Shown here: in pieces, positions 53,057 through 62,587 of the stretch
Position numbering within the stretch: the first letter of the stretch is position 1
Layout: the number at the start of each line of letters is the position of its first letter
Assembly (NCBI GenBank): GCA_964350945.1
Contig: CAYGLF010000002.1
Location: 124,001 to 188,000, forward strand
DNA from: CAYGLF01 sp964350945
GTDB lineage: Bacteria > Chlamydiota > Chlamydiia > Chlamydiales > JAAZZY01
DNA: 64,000 nucleotides
Direction: 5' to 3'
The notes under the pieces: generated by a model
The model's input: the letters and a program-made list of their open reading frames with translations, nothing else
Databases searched by the model: none
Told to the model about the DNA's origin: nothing
Position numbers and translations under genes: made by a program

Positions 53057-53309
53057 GCTCACAAGTTGACTTATATCAACTATATTCAAGCTCGGATGAC
53101 GAGCATCTTCTCAAGCTCTCCAGTAGCGTTAATTTTTTATTTTAATTACAACCTTTTATAGTTAATAAAAGAACTTTTAAATTGATAGTTTGTTTAATTA
53201 TTTATTATTTAATTTTATTTAATTGAAAGTCGTTATTTTAATAATAAATTATTTGTTTAAATCTTAGTGTATTATATAATTACCCCTTTAATTTTCGATC
53301 GGACCTGTC
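53057..53309. other. AT-rich intergenic stretch
   Basis: The gap between the porin stop and the next gene is 321 bases. After the terminator there is a short hairpin (GCTCG-gatga-CGAGC, about 53092-53106). Then follow about 150 bases made almost only of A and T, and a candidate promoter near the end. No coding potential or RNA gene was seen. Confidence 0.6.
53253..53280 (+). promoter_or_regulatory. Possible promoter of the RNA-modification gene cluster
   Basis: TTGTTT (53253-53258), a 16-base spacer, TATAAT (53275-53280). The -10 is consensus and the region upstream is extremely AT-rich, which could act as an UP-like element. Confidence 0.45.
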
Positions 53310-54125
53310 ATGCCGGACTACAAGCTTATAGATAGTGGAGATGGACAAAAGCTAGAGCGCTTTGGCCCCTATACTTTGATTCGCCCCTGCGCTGTTGCCT
53401 TATGGAAGCCAGCTGATCCAAAAGCATGGGAAAGCGCTGATGCTGCTTTTCAAAGACTTCCAGATTCCAAGTGGAAAGTATATCAACCGCTTCCTCTTAC
53501 ATGGGAGATGTCTCTAAAGGGTCTTAAATTTAAAATAGAGCGAACAAGTTTTGGCCATCTGGGCCTCTTCCCAGAACACAGTGAATTATGGGATTGGTTG
53601 GAAAACCATGTTGACGCATCTTGCAATATCTTAAATTTATTCGGATACACGGGCGCGACCTCTTTATTTGCAGCCTCCTGTGGAGCAAAAGTCTGCCATT
53701 TAGATGCTTCAAAGGGAATGGTCGAGCGTGCAAAAGAAAATGCGGTTCTCAATAAAATGCAAGATCACCCACTTCGATGGATTGTCGATGATGTTTTTAA
53801 GTTTTTAAAGCGTGAAGTGAAAAGAGAGCGTACTTATGAAGGTATTATTTTAGATCCACCTTCTTTTGGAAGAGGTGCTAAAGGAGAAGTTTTTAAAATA
53901 GAGCGTGACCTGGTAGCTCTTTTAGAGAGTTTAAAGCCTTTGCTATCTAAAGAAGCCCGCTTTGTGTTGTTAACCTGTCATACCCCAGGGATATCTCCTA
54001 TTGGATTAAAAAATTTAATGAAGCAAGTTTTTGTAAAAGGGGACTGCCAGGTTGGCGAGCTAATTCTTAAATCTCCAGCAACTGATTTACCTAAAGGAAT
54101 TTATGCTAAGTGGACTTTTAGATAA
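53310..54125 (+). CDS. Class I SAM-dependent RNA methyltransferase (RlmI/RlmK-like)
   Basis: 271 residues. SAM loop NLFGYTGATSLFAASCGA at about residues 108-125, followed by HLDASKGMVERAKEN and the catalytic-site motif LDPPSFGRG. This resembles the C-terminal domain of RlmI/RlmK, which make 5-methylcytosine or 7-methylguanine in 23S rRNA. It lacks the full PUA domain of RlmI. A similar gene neighbours a SpoU methylase in Chlamydia (CT404-CT403, from memory). It overlaps the trmH-type gene by 23 bases. Confidence 0.85.
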   Translation: MPDYKLIDSGDGQKLERFGPYTLIRPCAVALWKPADPKAWESADAAFQRLPDSKWKVYQPLPLTWEMSLKGLKFKIERTSFGHLGLFPEHSELWDWLENHVDASCNILNLFGYTGATSLFAASCGAKVCHLDASKGMVERAKENAVLNKMQDHPLRWIVDDVFKFLKREVKRERTYEGIILDPPSFGRGAKGEVFKIERDLVALLESLKPLLSKEARFVLLTCHTPGISPIGLKNLMKQVFVKGDCQVGELILKSPATDLPKGIYAKWTFR

Positions 54126-54918
54126 AATTACAAGCGTTCAAAATCCTCAAGTTAAAGGGGTGGTTCGTTTGAGAAACAAACGTGAGCGTGATGAAACGAA
54201 AACGTTTTTAATAGAAGGATATCGTGAACTGCTACGTGCTCTTTCTTCCTCGACACAAGTTTTCCAACTATTTATTTGTGAGGAGCTTTTTCTTAAAGAT
54301 AATGAAGCTTCATTGATCAAAAAATGGAAGACGCGAGGTGCTCTGGTGATCCCATGTGACCTTAAAGTCTTTCAAAAAATGTCATACAGAGATCGACCGG
54401 ATGGTCTACTAGCGGTTGCCAAGCAGCCTAATCTTTCACTAGAAGATTTAGTTCTGCCTCAAAATCCATTGTTAGTCGTTGCTGTTAGTATTGAAAAACC
54501 TGGAAATTTAGGAACTATTTTAAGAAGTGCAGACGCAGTTGGAGCCAATGCAACCATTGTAGTTGATAAGGTTACAGATATTTACAATCCAAATGTGGTA
54601 CGAGCAAGTGTTGGAACTTTATTTACCCAGCCTGTTGTACAAACATCTACTAAAGAGTTGTTTGATTTTTTAAACGTTAATAATATTCAAGTGATCGCAA
54701 CCTCTCCAGGCGCTGATAAAGTCTACACTCAAATAAGCTATAGTGGTCCCACAGCCATTTTAGTTGGTTCAGAGCAGTATGGACTTCCCCCCTTTTGGTT
54801 AGAGCGTGCACACAAGCGCGTTTTCATTCCTATGCAAGGAGAAGCTGATTCCTTGAATGCCGCAACTTCAACCACTGTGATTCTTTATGAAGCGCTTCGA
54901 CAAAGACACACTTTTTAA
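54103..54918 (+). CDS. TrmH/SpoU family rRNA 2'-O-methyltransferase
   Basis: 271 residues. An N-terminal substrate-binding domain (about 1-95) begins with a typical ITSVQNPQVK segment. The SPOUT knot has motif 1 EKPGNLGTILRSADAVGA, motif 2 LVGSEQYGLP and motif 3 IPMQGEADSLNAATSTTVIL. These fit the 23S rRNA 2'-O-ribose methylases. In motif 3 the usual Asn-Val after Ser-Leu is Asn-Ala. It overlaps genes on both sides, so the three RNA-modification genes form one unit. Confidence 0.93.
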   Translation: MLSGLLDKITSVQNPQVKGVVRLRNKRERDETKTFLIEGYRELLRALSSSTQVFQLFICEELFLKDNEASLIKKWKTRGALVIPCDLKVFQKMSYRDRPDGLLAVAKQPNLSLEDLVLPQNPLLVVAVSIEKPGNLGTILRSADAVGANATIVVDKVTDIYNPNVVRASVGTLFTQPVVQTSTKELFDFLNVNNIQVIATSPGADKVYTQISYSGPTAILVGSEQYGLPPFWLERAHKRVFIPMQGEADSLNAATSTTVILYEALRQRHTF

Positions 54919-55579
54919 TCCATTTATCCTCTATGAGGATAATCATTTATGTGTGGCATATAAGCCCCCTGGATTTGTAGTCCCAATTGAAAATCATCCG
55001 GTAACAAGTTTAGAGGGTTTCTTAATAGCGCATTATCAACAAAAGCTAAAAAAAGAAACTGTATTTCTGCGCCCTATTCACCGCTTGGATAAACCTGTAG
55101 GTGGAATCGTTGTTTTTGCTCGTTCGAGTAAGGGGCTTAAGAGATTGCAAGAGGCGCAAAAAAAGAAAGGATTTGATAAATTTTATGTGGCGCTTACCGA
55201 TAGCAAAATGATGTCTTATAAAGGGGACTTAATCAATGAATTGATTCATGGGGATCATAGAGCAGAAATTGTAAAAAGTGGTGGCAAGCTATCAAAGCTC
55301 TCTTACAGAGTTTTAAAACAAGGTTCACAAAAGAGCCTGGTATGCATTCGTTTGCATACAGGCCGATATCATCAGATCAGAGTGCAATTTCAAAGTGTGG
55401 GCTCGCCCATTGTTGGGGATGCAAAGTATGGGTCTTTAAGTCATTGGATCAAAGATTCTATAGCCCTTTTTCACACTAAAATCATTCTACCACATCCCAT
55501 TGGGGGCAAACTTCTTACTTTTAAACTTAGACCCAGCTATTTCTACACTAAATCACAGGCTTCAGGCGGCATCCAGTGA
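54887..55579 (+). CDS. RluA family pseudouridine synthase
   Basis: 230 residues. The catalytic motif HRLDKPVGGIVVFA carries the active-site Asp, and LHTGRYHQIRVQF is the second family block. There is no S4 domain, as in the short RluA/TruC types. It overlaps the trmH-type gene by 32 bases and the convergent redoxin gene by 37. RNA target unknown. Confidence 0.92.
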   Translation: MKRFDKDTLFNPFILYEDNHLCVAYKPPGFVVPIENHPVTSLEGFLIAHYQQKLKKETVFLRPIHRLDKPVGGIVVFARSSKGLKRLQEAQKKKGFDKFYVALTDSKMMSYKGDLINELIHGDHRAEIVKSGGKLSKLSYRVLKQGSQKSLVCIRLHTGRYHQIRVQFQSVGSPIVGDAKYGSLSHWIKDSIALFHTKIILPHPIGGKLLTFKLRPSYFYTKSQASGGIQ

Positions 55580-56124
55580 CGAGGTTTTCCCTCCCACTTG
55601 ATATTACAGCCAATTGGGTTGGTGATTGGATGCTGTATGGGTCTTTGATGAATAAGATCTTCCATAGCATCTTGTAATTCATGAGTAGTGGATTGAGTGT
55701 GGTCTCTAGGGGTGTCAATAGAGCGACCTGTGTAAACCAGCTGAAGATCTTTGTTGAAAAGATAGAAGTGAGGTGTTTTCAGTGCGCCATATGCTTGAGC
55801 TACAGTTTGATCAGAATCTACAAGGTAAGTCCATGGATATTGTTGCTCTTTCATAAGATCAACCATATGCTCATAGGAATCTTCAGAGTATGTGTTGGGG
55901 CTATTTGAATTAATGCCCACAAAATCAAAGCCTTTTAAAGAGTATTGATTAGCAAGAATTCGTGTATTTTCGTTGGAGCCAATCACATAGGGGCAGTGGT
56001 TGCAGGTAAAAAAAACAACCAGACCTTGTTGTGGTTGGAAATCTGTAAGGCTACAAGTTTTGCCTTCAGTGCTAAGTAATTGAAAGTAAGGAGCTTGAGA
56101 ATTTATAGGAAGAGTGTAACTCAT
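55543..56124 (-). CDS. AhpC/TSA-like thioredoxin-fold protein
   Basis: 193 residues. It begins in the usual way for redoxins (LPINSQAPYFQLLSTEG). The active-site region is FFTCNHCPYVIG, with a CxxC motif. A later block reads VDSDQTVAQAYGALKTPHFYLFN, containing the cis-Pro of the thioredoxin fold. Similar proteins are often called thiol-disulfide or peroxiredoxin-like; no signal peptide is seen. It may act in cytosolic redox repair. Convergent overlap with the pseudouridine synthase gene. Confidence 0.88.
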   Translation of the reverse strand: MSYTLPINSQAPYFQLLSTEGKTCSLTDFQPQQGLVVFFTCNHCPYVIGSNENTRILANQYSLKGFDFVGINSNSPNTYSEDSYEHMVDLMKEQQYPWTYLVDSDQTVAQAYGALKTPHFYLFNKDLQLVYTGRSIDTPRDHTQSTTHELQDAMEDLIHQRPIQHPITNPIGCNIKWEGKPRHWMPPEACDLV

Positions 56125-56208
56125 TGTTCAACTAGGGGTCTTAATTTATTCTTAATACAAAAAGGTTATTCTATCATTTTTAAAACATAAAGGAAAAAAA
56201 GAAAAAAA

Positions 56209-56796
56209 ATGGACTCAGTAGCAGCTTATTCTCTAATGACCCAAACCTCTTGGGGTTGCCAAATATGGGATGCAAGTAATTACGGGTTGGACTGTCTTTC
56301 AACAAGTTTAGATACCTTGCCAGCTGCGATTATGGCAATTGAACTGTTGAATCAAGTACTTCTTTTCAATGGACACCGCAACCTTGAAAATGCCCACCAA
56401 TGGCTCTCTCGTCGTTTGAAAATAAGACCCTCTGTAGCTGCTTTTCTCACCTCTATCTTGCCTTCTGTATCCACATGGGGATATGAGCGCAGTTGTGGAA
56501 AAAACACAGCGTTGCTCGCTTCAAAATGGCAAGAGTTGATCACCTTAGGTCGTCTGGAAAATCGACACTTACAAGCATATAATGAGCTTGAAGCTGGGCT
56601 GGGAGATCTGTCACCCTATGCTTTAAAATTAGCTGCAAGCCAATTTTTAAAAAGAGCATTTCCTAAACAAGAAGCAGCTCATATCCATGAGGGAATTTCT
56701 AACGAAGAGTTTAAAATTTATTTTAAAATCTTAATCCAAGAAGCTCGTGATCCTCATCGTTTAAAAATTTTAAAACTTTGGGATTCTTTGTTTTAA
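56209..56796 (+). CDS. Unknown protein
   Basis: 195 residues, no family recognised. Predominantly helical, with hydrophobic stretches at about 38-52 (AAIMAIELLNQVLLF) and 73-86 that may be buried or membrane-touching. It has no signal peptide. A purine-rich AAGGAAAAAAAGAAAAAAA run precedes the ATG and could serve as a ribosome site. It sits alone between the redoxin and gmhA. It could be a lineage-specific effector. Confidence 0.5.
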   Translation: MDSVAAYSLMTQTSWGCQIWDASNYGLDCLSTSLDTLPAAIMAIELLNQVLLFNGHRNLENAHQWLSRRLKIRPSVAAFLTSILPSVSTWGYERSCGKNTALLASKWQELITLGRLENRHLQAYNELEAGLGDLSPYALKLAASQFLKRAFPKQEAAHIHEGISNEEFKIYFKILIQEARDPHRLKILKLWDSLF

Positions 56797-56911
56797 AATT
56801 TATTTTCCTTGGAAAATTCATCTAATATTTCTTTAAAAACAGGGTTGGCTTTGCAAAAAAAAGGCCATCTCCTTACAATCACGCTTTTTTACAAACCTTA
56901 AGGGTACCCCC

Positions 56912-57535
56912 ATGAAAGCACATATTCTAGAGGCTGTAGAGCAAGGTGTTCGGGCAATTGACCAACTCAAGCTTGTGCAGAATATAGAATTTATTGAAGA
57001 TTGTGCCAATATGATAGCGAACTGCTATCAGCAAAGGGGCAAACTCATCATTGCTGGGAATGGAGGGAGTCTCTGTGATGCAGGTCACTTTGCTGAAGAA
57101 TTGACAGGGCAGTACCGTAAGCCAAGAGCAGCTCTTCCAGCAATTGCTTTAAATGACCCTGGCTTTTTAACTTGCACGGCAAATGACTTTGGTTTTGATA
57201 AGGTTTTTTCAAGAGGGGTTGCCGCATTTGGACAACCTGGAGATATTTTTATAGGATTGACGACAAGTGGGAATTCTCTCAACTTGATTAAAGCATTTGA
57301 AGTCGCCAAGCTTAAAAAACTCAAAACGGTTGCCTTCTTAGGAAAAGGAGGGGGGAAATTAAAATCAGTAGCTGATCTTGAAATGATCATCGAAGGTTTT
57401 GATACATCTGATCGTATTCAAGAAGCACACATGAGTGCAATTCACATCATTATTGAAATGGTGGAAAAGAAATTGTTTTATAATCAAAATTCACCTTTTC
57501 CGCGTTCTTTGCAATTTTTGCCTCTAGAAAAATGA
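56912..57535 (+). CDS. gmhA: Phosphoheptose isomerase (GmhA-like SIS protein)
   Basis: 207 residues. A SIS domain with the GmhA signature IIAGNGGSLCDAGHFAEEL; the canonical form is GNGGSAADAQHFAAEL. GLTTSGNSLNLIKAFEVA and the C-terminal EAHMSAIHIIIEMVE (a metal/substrate His) also match. It makes heptose-7-phosphate for LPS core. It overlaps lpxK by four bases (ATGA), so both serve LPS synthesis. The start has AAGGG ahead. Confidence 0.88.
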   Translation: MKAHILEAVEQGVRAIDQLKLVQNIEFIEDCANMIANCYQQRGKLIIAGNGGSLCDAGHFAEELTGQYRKPRAALPAIALNDPGFLTCTANDFGFDKVFSRGVAAFGQPGDIFIGLTTSGNSLNLIKAFEVAKLKKLKTVAFLGKGGGKLKSVADLEMIIEGFDTSDRIQEAHMSAIHIIIEMVEKKLFYNQNSPFPRSLQFLPLEK

Positions 57536-58647
57536 TCCAGGCCTTTTTAGAGACGGTTCATTCCTCAAAATCAGGCTTTTTTCTTCAGTGCCTACGAGCT
57601 TTTTTATACCTCTTAAGTTTGGTTTTTCGAGCAGGAGTGGCCTGTAAAAATGCCGTTTACGATGGCTGCAATAACTTGGGGCGAGGTTTTGGTTTTCGCT
57701 ATTTAAAAGTCAATATGTACCATTCAAAAGCACAAGTGATTAGCATTGGGAATATTGTAGCGGGAGGCACAGGGAAAACCCCACTTACCTTATTTATTGC
57801 AAAAAAAATTCTGGAAAAAGGAAAACCTCTTGCGATCCTTTCGAGGGGGTATAAGGCAAAAATTAAAAGTGATACATTCGGTCCGCAGCAGATTAGTTTT
57901 GGAAAGGGACCAGTTCTATCAGCCCAAGAGTGTGGAGATGAACCCTACTTAATTAGTAGGTGCGTCCCTCAAGCTTTGTTCTTCGTTGGAAAAAATAGAG
58001 TTGAAGCAGCTCGAATGGCTGTGCAAAAAAAAGCTCGTGTGATTCTTTTAGATGATGGAATGCAGTACCGCAAATTACACAGAAATGTTGAAATTGTTAC
58101 TCTAGATGCAAATGATCCTTTTGGAAAAGGATACTTTTTACCGCGAGGGTTTTTAAGAGATCATCCGCAATCTCTTGCTAGGGCTGACCTGATTGTTGTC
58201 AATCACGCGAAAATAGAGCAGCTAAATGAGATCAACCTTAAAATAAGACGCTACAGCAAAGCGCCCATCGTTGCGATGAGACCCCATTATTTGCGAACCT
58301 TAAGCTTAGATGGGTTAAAAGAAATGGAGTTGAAAGGGGCTAAAGTAGTGGCTTTTTGTGGAATTGCAAAGCCAAGCTACTTCTACCAGTTATTGGAAGA
58401 TCAAGGAGCGGAGGTTCTTTACAAAGCTTCTTTAAATGACCACCAAGAAGCATCTTCTTCATTCGTTGATCAGCTTGTAGAAAAAGCAAAGCAGAGCCAG
58501 GCTCAAATGATAGTTTGTACTGAAAAAGATGCGGTTAAATTACCTATTAACTTAAAGTTACAAATCCCACTTGCCTACGTGGAAATGGAGCTTAAAGCGA
58601 TACAAGGGGAGCAAGAATTAGAAAGGGTTTTACAAGAAGTTATTTAA
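57532..58647 (+). CDS. lpxK: Tetraacyldisaccharide 4'-kinase (LpxK)
   Basis: 371 residues. An N-terminal membrane-anchoring helix (about 17-35) is followed by the kinase P-loop VAGGTGKTPLTLF at about 77-89 and LDDGMQYRKLHRNVEIVTLDA. The canonical form of the latter is DDGFQ. It phosphorylates the lipid A precursor disaccharide at the inner membrane. It is coupled to gmhA and followed by a 237-base gap before the symporter in which I see no gene. Confidence 0.94.
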   Translation: MIQAFLETVHSSKSGFFLQCLRAFLYLLSLVFRAGVACKNAVYDGCNNLGRGFGFRYLKVNMYHSKAQVISIGNIVAGGTGKTPLTLFIAKKILEKGKPLAILSRGYKAKIKSDTFGPQQISFGKGPVLSAQECGDEPYLISRCVPQALFFVGKNRVEAARMAVQKKARVILLDDGMQYRKLHRNVEIVTLDANDPFGKGYFLPRGFLRDHPQSLARADLIVVNHAKIEQLNEINLKIRRYSKAPIVAMRPHYLRTLSLDGLKEMELKGAKVVAFCGIAKPSYFYQLLEDQGAEVLYKASLNDHQEASSSFVDQLVEKAKQSQAQMIVCTEKDAVKLPINLKLQIPLAYVEMELKAIQGEQELERVLQEVI

Positions 58648-58884
58648 ATTTTTAATTTCAGCCTATCTTGCTAAGACGCCTTTTTTGGTGCACAAAATGA
58701 GGGCAATCATTTAAAATGGTCGTCAATTATTAGATAAAATTTTTTAACTGATCTATTTAAATTGGTTGATTTGAATTCATTTCGATAAAGTACCAAGTCG
58801 CTTATTTTTCTTCTCCTTTATAAACTTTGTAGTGTGTGTTGAAAAAGCTTGATCTAGTTAAAAAAAAATATAAGGAAATACAAA

Positions 58885-60123
58885 ATGAAATTATGGTCGA
58901 AAATTTTAATCGGGATGTTTTTGGGGCTGATTGCCGGGGTTATACTCCGAGAGAAAGCAGCTTACCTAAAACCTCTTGGCCAGTTATTTTTAAGTTTGAT
59001 TGGGATGTTGATTATCCCCCTTATTTTTTCCTCTATGGTAGTGGGTGTTACCAGCATTCGAGATACTAAAAAACTAGGAAGAGTCGGTCTAAAAACAGTT
59101 GGGATGTATTTAGCTACCACGGCAATCGCTATTGCATTAGGTCTATTTTTTGCCTATCTGCTTAAGCCGGGGCTCAATGTAAACTTTGTTCCCACTGAAG
59201 CGGTAAACGTTCATGCTGGAGATTCTATTGGATTGTCAAATCTCTTATTGAACATGGTTCCGAGTAATATTTTTACGGCCTTTACTGAGGGTAATGTCTT
59301 ACAGGTGATTGTGTTTGCAGTCTTTTTAGGCTTAGCGATTCAAATTACAAAAAAGAAATCAGAGCCTTTGCTGAATTTTTTAGAGTCTGTTTCAGAAGTG
59401 ATGTATTCTTTGACAAACATTGTGATGCAGTTTGCTCCTTTAGGGGTTTTTGCTATTATGGCATCCGTCTCAGGGACTTTTGGATTTTCTATTTTACTGC
59501 CTTTAGCAAAATTACTGGGAACCATCTACATTACTGCATTTATTCAGCTCTTTTTATTCTTTGGCATTGTTTTAGTCTTTATGTGTCGCCTCAATCCTAT
59601 TCCATTTTTTAAAGGAATGATTGAAGCTTTTATATTCGCTTTTTCAACAAGTAGTAGTTCTGCGACGGTACCTGTGACCATTCATTGTGCGATTCATAAC
59701 CTAGGTGTTCCTAAGTCAATTGCTAAGTTTGTGATCCCACTCGGCTCAACTGTCAATATGAATGGGACAGCTATTTTTCAGGCGATTGCATCTGTTTTTG
59801 TCGCCCAAATGTACGGTGTGGAACTTAGTTTGCAAAGTCTTATCATTATCGTGGTAACAGCGACCTTATCAGCGATAGGAACCGCAGGAATTCCAAGCGC
59901 TGGTTTCTTAATTTTATCTATGGTGCTTAAATCTGTGGGTCTTCCTTTAGAAGGTCTTGCTATTATTTTTGCTATTGATCGTCTAAGAGATATGGTGGGG
60001 ACAGTGGTTAATATTGCAGGTGATGCGGTGGTAGCTGTGTACGTTGCTAAGTCTGAGGGGGAGTTAGATTGTTTGCAGTATAATGATCCTAAGATTTTAG
60101 TTTTGGAAAACAGTGAGCTTTAA
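58885..60123 (+). CDS. Dicarboxylate/amino acid:cation symporter (GltP/GltT-like)
   Basis: 412 residues with about eight transmembrane helices. Family marks are FAFSTSSSSATVPVTI (serine-rich hairpin loop), PLGSTVNMNGTAIFQAI (helix 7 NMDGT-type motif, here NMNGT) and DRLRDMVGTVVNIAGDAV (helix 8 substrate binding). It takes up glutamate, aspartate or C4 dicarboxylates with Na+ or H+. The ATG has AAGGA upstream. As in Chlamydia, an E2 acyltransferase gene follows closely, 14 bases later. Confidence 0.92.
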   Translation: MKLWSKILIGMFLGLIAGVILREKAAYLKPLGQLFLSLIGMLIIPLIFSSMVVGVTSIRDTKKLGRVGLKTVGMYLATTAIAIALGLFFAYLLKPGLNVNFVPTEAVNVHAGDSIGLSNLLLNMVPSNIFTAFTEGNVLQVIVFAVFLGLAIQITKKKSEPLLNFLESVSEVMYSLTNIVMQFAPLGVFAIMASVSGTFGFSILLPLAKLLGTIYITAFIQLFLFFGIVLVFMCRLNPIPFFKGMIEAFIFAFSTSSSSATVPVTIHCAIHNLGVPKSIAKFVIPLGSTVNMNGTAIFQAIASVFVAQMYGVELSLQSLIIIVVTATLSAIGTAGIPSAGFLILSMVLKSVGLPLEGLAIIFAIDRLRDMVGTVVNIAGDAVVAVYVAKSEGELDCLQYNDPKILVLENSEL

Positions 60124-60137
60124 AAAAGGAAATTATT

Positions 60138-61319
60138 ATGAGTGACCGTGTTTTAGAAATTTTACTACCAAAACTTGGTGAGAGTATTGTCAGTGCAACT
60201 GTTGTCCAGTGGTTAAAAAAAGAAGGAGAGACGGTTTCTAAAGATGAGCCTATCTTGGAAGTTTCTACAGATAAAGTAAATAGCGAGATACCAGCTCCTG
60301 AGGCGGGGGTTTTGACTCAGATTATTGCTCAAGTGGGTCAAGAGGTAGATGTAGGAGCTCCTTTAGCTAAAATTTCAGTGGGAGAGTTTGGAGACACTGC
60401 AGCACCTGTGGTTGCCAATTCAAAATGCCCCATGTCTAAAAATACAGAGAAAAATGACTCTCTATCCCCGGCTGTTTTAAATATGGCCCGCAAAAATGGC
60501 ATTTCTTTAGATAGCTTATCAAAAATATCTGGTTCTGGTGAAGGGGGGCGAGTTACTAAAAAAGATCTTGAAAAGTATTTGGATTCATCTCATCCAGTAG
60601 AAGTCCAAAAAGCCCCGTCTCAGGGAATTGAAAAGATGCCAATGACAGGGCTGCGCAAAGCAATTGCTGAGAACATGGTCAAGTCATTTTATCAAGCACC
60701 TCACGCCTCATTGATTGCTGAAGTGGATGTGACCGACCTAATGGATAGCATCAAGCAAAATAAGAACAGTTTTTTTCAAGAACATCAAGTGAAACTAACG
60801 GTTACCAGTTATCTGGTTCAAGCAATTGCTCAGTCGTGCAAAGCCTATCCTATGGTTAATGCTTCTGTAGATCAAGAAACCATTTTAATGAAGCATTTTG
60901 TTAATGTGGGGATAGCAGTGAGCATTGAGAATGGAGTTGTGGTTCCCGTAATTAGAGATTGTCAAAACAAAGATATCCCAGCTATTGCTAAAGAGGTTGC
61001 ACGCCTTTCAGAAGGGGCACGCTCTAATAAACTACGTCAAGAGGACATTGGTGATGGAACTATTACCATGACTAACTTTGGAATGACAGGGATGCATATA
61101 GGGGTTCCGATTATCCATCACCCAGAAGTTGCCATTATTGGTGTTGGAAGTATTCATAAAAAAGTGGCACCTATAAGCGACTCTAGTTTTGGGATTCGCC
61201 AGGTGGTTTTTTTAACGCTTACCTTTGACCATCGTGTGATTGACGGGATTTATGGGGCTGACTTTTTAAATCAGATTAAAACAAATCTTGAAGATGTTAC
61301 TTCTTCAAAGCCTCTTTAA
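60138..61319 (+). CDS. 2-oxoacid dehydrogenase E2 component (dihydrolipoamide acyltransferase)
   Basis: 393 residues. A lipoyl domain (about 5-80) with the modified Lys46 in STDKVNSEIP. A peripheral subunit-binding domain at about 110-150 (SPAVLNMARKNGISLDSL). The catalytic domain from about 165 ends with TFDHRVIDG, giving His365 and Asp369. It could belong to the 2-oxoglutarate, pyruvate or branched-chain complex; Chlamydia has an isolated second copy at this place (CT400, from memory). No E1 or E3 lies nearby. Confidence 0.9.
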   Translation: MSDRVLEILLPKLGESIVSATVVQWLKKEGETVSKDEPILEVSTDKVNSEIPAPEAGVLTQIIAQVGQEVDVGAPLAKISVGEFGDTAAPVVANSKCPMSKNTEKNDSLSPAVLNMARKNGISLDSLSKISGSGEGGRVTKKDLEKYLDSSHPVEVQKAPSQGIEKMPMTGLRKAIAENMVKSFYQAPHASLIAEVDVTDLMDSIKQNKNSFFQEHQVKLTVTSYLVQAIAQSCKAYPMVNASVDQETILMKHFVNVGIAVSIENGVVVPVIRDCQNKDIPAIAKEVARLSEGARSNKLRQEDIGDGTITMTNFGMTGMHIGVPIIHHPEVAIIGVGSIHKKVAPISDSSFGIRQVVFLTLTFDHRVIDGIYGADFLNQIKTNLEDVTSSKPL

Positions 61320-62511
61320 AATTTTTGTCTAAAGTATCTAAAAATTCTTGAGTGGTTTGCCAGGGTGTATCTGCACTGATTAAGCGGGCAAGATCTTTTG
61401 TCATCGAGCCTGATTCTACAGTTTCAATACAAACTTTTTCGAGCAGATGTGCAAAGTGAACCACTTCTGGGGTCTCGTCAAATTTTCCCCGATGTGCGAG
61501 TCCTCGAGTCCAAGCAAAAATAGAGGCAATTGGATTAGTAGAAGTCGCTTCCCCTTTTTGATGCCTGCGATAATGGCGAGTGACCGTCCCATGAGCTGCT
61601 TCCGATTCAATTGTTTTCCCGTCCGGTGTCATCAGAACAGATGTCATCAGCCCAAGTGATCCAAAGCCTTGAGCCACCGTATCGGATTGAACATCTCCAT
61701 CGTAGTTTTTACATGCCCATACATAGCCTCCATTCCATTTAAGAGAAGATGCAACCATGTCATCAATGAGGCGATGGTCATAAAAGATGTTTTTTTTCTC
61801 GAAAGCTTCTTTAAATTCACTATCATAAATTTCCTGGAACAAGTCTTTAAAGCGCCCATCATATTTTTTTAAGATAGTATTTTTTGTTGAAAGGTATACA
61901 GGCCAACCAAGCTCTAACCCATAGTGGAAAGAAGCTCTTGCAAATCCTTTAATAGATTCATCCAAATTATACATAGCCATAGCAATACCTGGCTCTTTAA
62001 AATCAAAAACCTCTTCAATTTGCTCTGAAGATCCATCTGCTGGTTTAAAGACAAGTTGCAGCTTTCCTGGCTGGTCTATTTTCATTTCATGAGCTCTATA
62101 TTGATCTCCAAAAGCATGACGGCCAATTACAATTGGTTGGGTCCACCCTGGAACGAGTCTTGGAACATTGTGGCATAAAATAGGTTGTCTAAAGATCGTA
62201 CCTCCTAAAATATTACGGATAGTGCCGTTAGGAGACCGCCACATCTTTTTTAAATTAAATTCTTGGACACGAGCTTCATCAGGCGTAATTGTTGCGCACT
62301 TAATGCCAACCCCATATTTCTTAATAGCATTTGCTGCATCTATTGTAATTTGGTCGTTGCTAGTATCTCGTGATTCTACACTTAAATCGTAGTATTTTAG
62401 ATCGATATCCAAATATGGAAGAATTAATTTATCTTTAATAAACTCCCAAATAATTCGAGTCATTTCATCGCCGTCTAACTCGACAACCGGATTTTTAACC
62501 TTTATTTTCAT
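61297..62511 (-). CDS. icd: NADP-type isocitrate dehydrogenase
   Basis: 404 residues, of the eukaryote-like homodimeric type. It begins VKNPVVELDGDEMTRIIW and has KCATITPDEARVQEF, KMWRSPNGTIRNILGGTIFR (the isocitrate-binding Ser region) and SEAAHGTVTRHYR. It oxidises isocitrate to 2-oxoglutarate in the TCA cycle. It is on the opposite strand between the E2 and kdsD genes, which are neighbours in Chlamydia, where icd is absent as I recall. AGGAAA precedes the ATG. The stop overlaps the E2 gene end by 23 bases. Confidence 0.95.
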   Translation of the reverse strand: MKIKVKNPVVELDGDEMTRIIWEFIKDKLILPYLDIDLKYYDLSVESRDTSNDQITIDAANAIKKYGVGIKCATITPDEARVQEFNLKKMWRSPNGTIRNILGGTIFRQPILCHNVPRLVPGWTQPIVIGRHAFGDQYRAHEMKIDQPGKLQLVFKPADGSSEQIEEVFDFKEPGIAMAMYNLDESIKGFARASFHYGLELGWPVYLSTKNTILKKYDGRFKDLFQEIYDSEFKEAFEKKNIFYDHRLIDDMVASSLKWNGGYVWACKNYDGDVQSDTVAQGFGSLGLMTSVLMTPDGKTIESEAAHGTVTRHYRRHQKGEATSTNPIASIFAWTRGLAHRGKFDETPEVVHFAHLLEKVCIETVESGSMTKDLARLISADTPWQTTQEFLDTLDKNFKEALKK

Positions 62512-62587
62512 CTGATTTTCCTATAGATTAAGCACTTCATATAAAATTAAGGATATGATTGATCCCAATTAAAAATTCAAGAGAGAT

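Noticed and set aside
58836..59069. 77-codon frame overlapping the start of the symporter gene
   Set aside because: It is a frame-shifted shadow of the symporter coding region, which has the proper ribosome site and family motifs.
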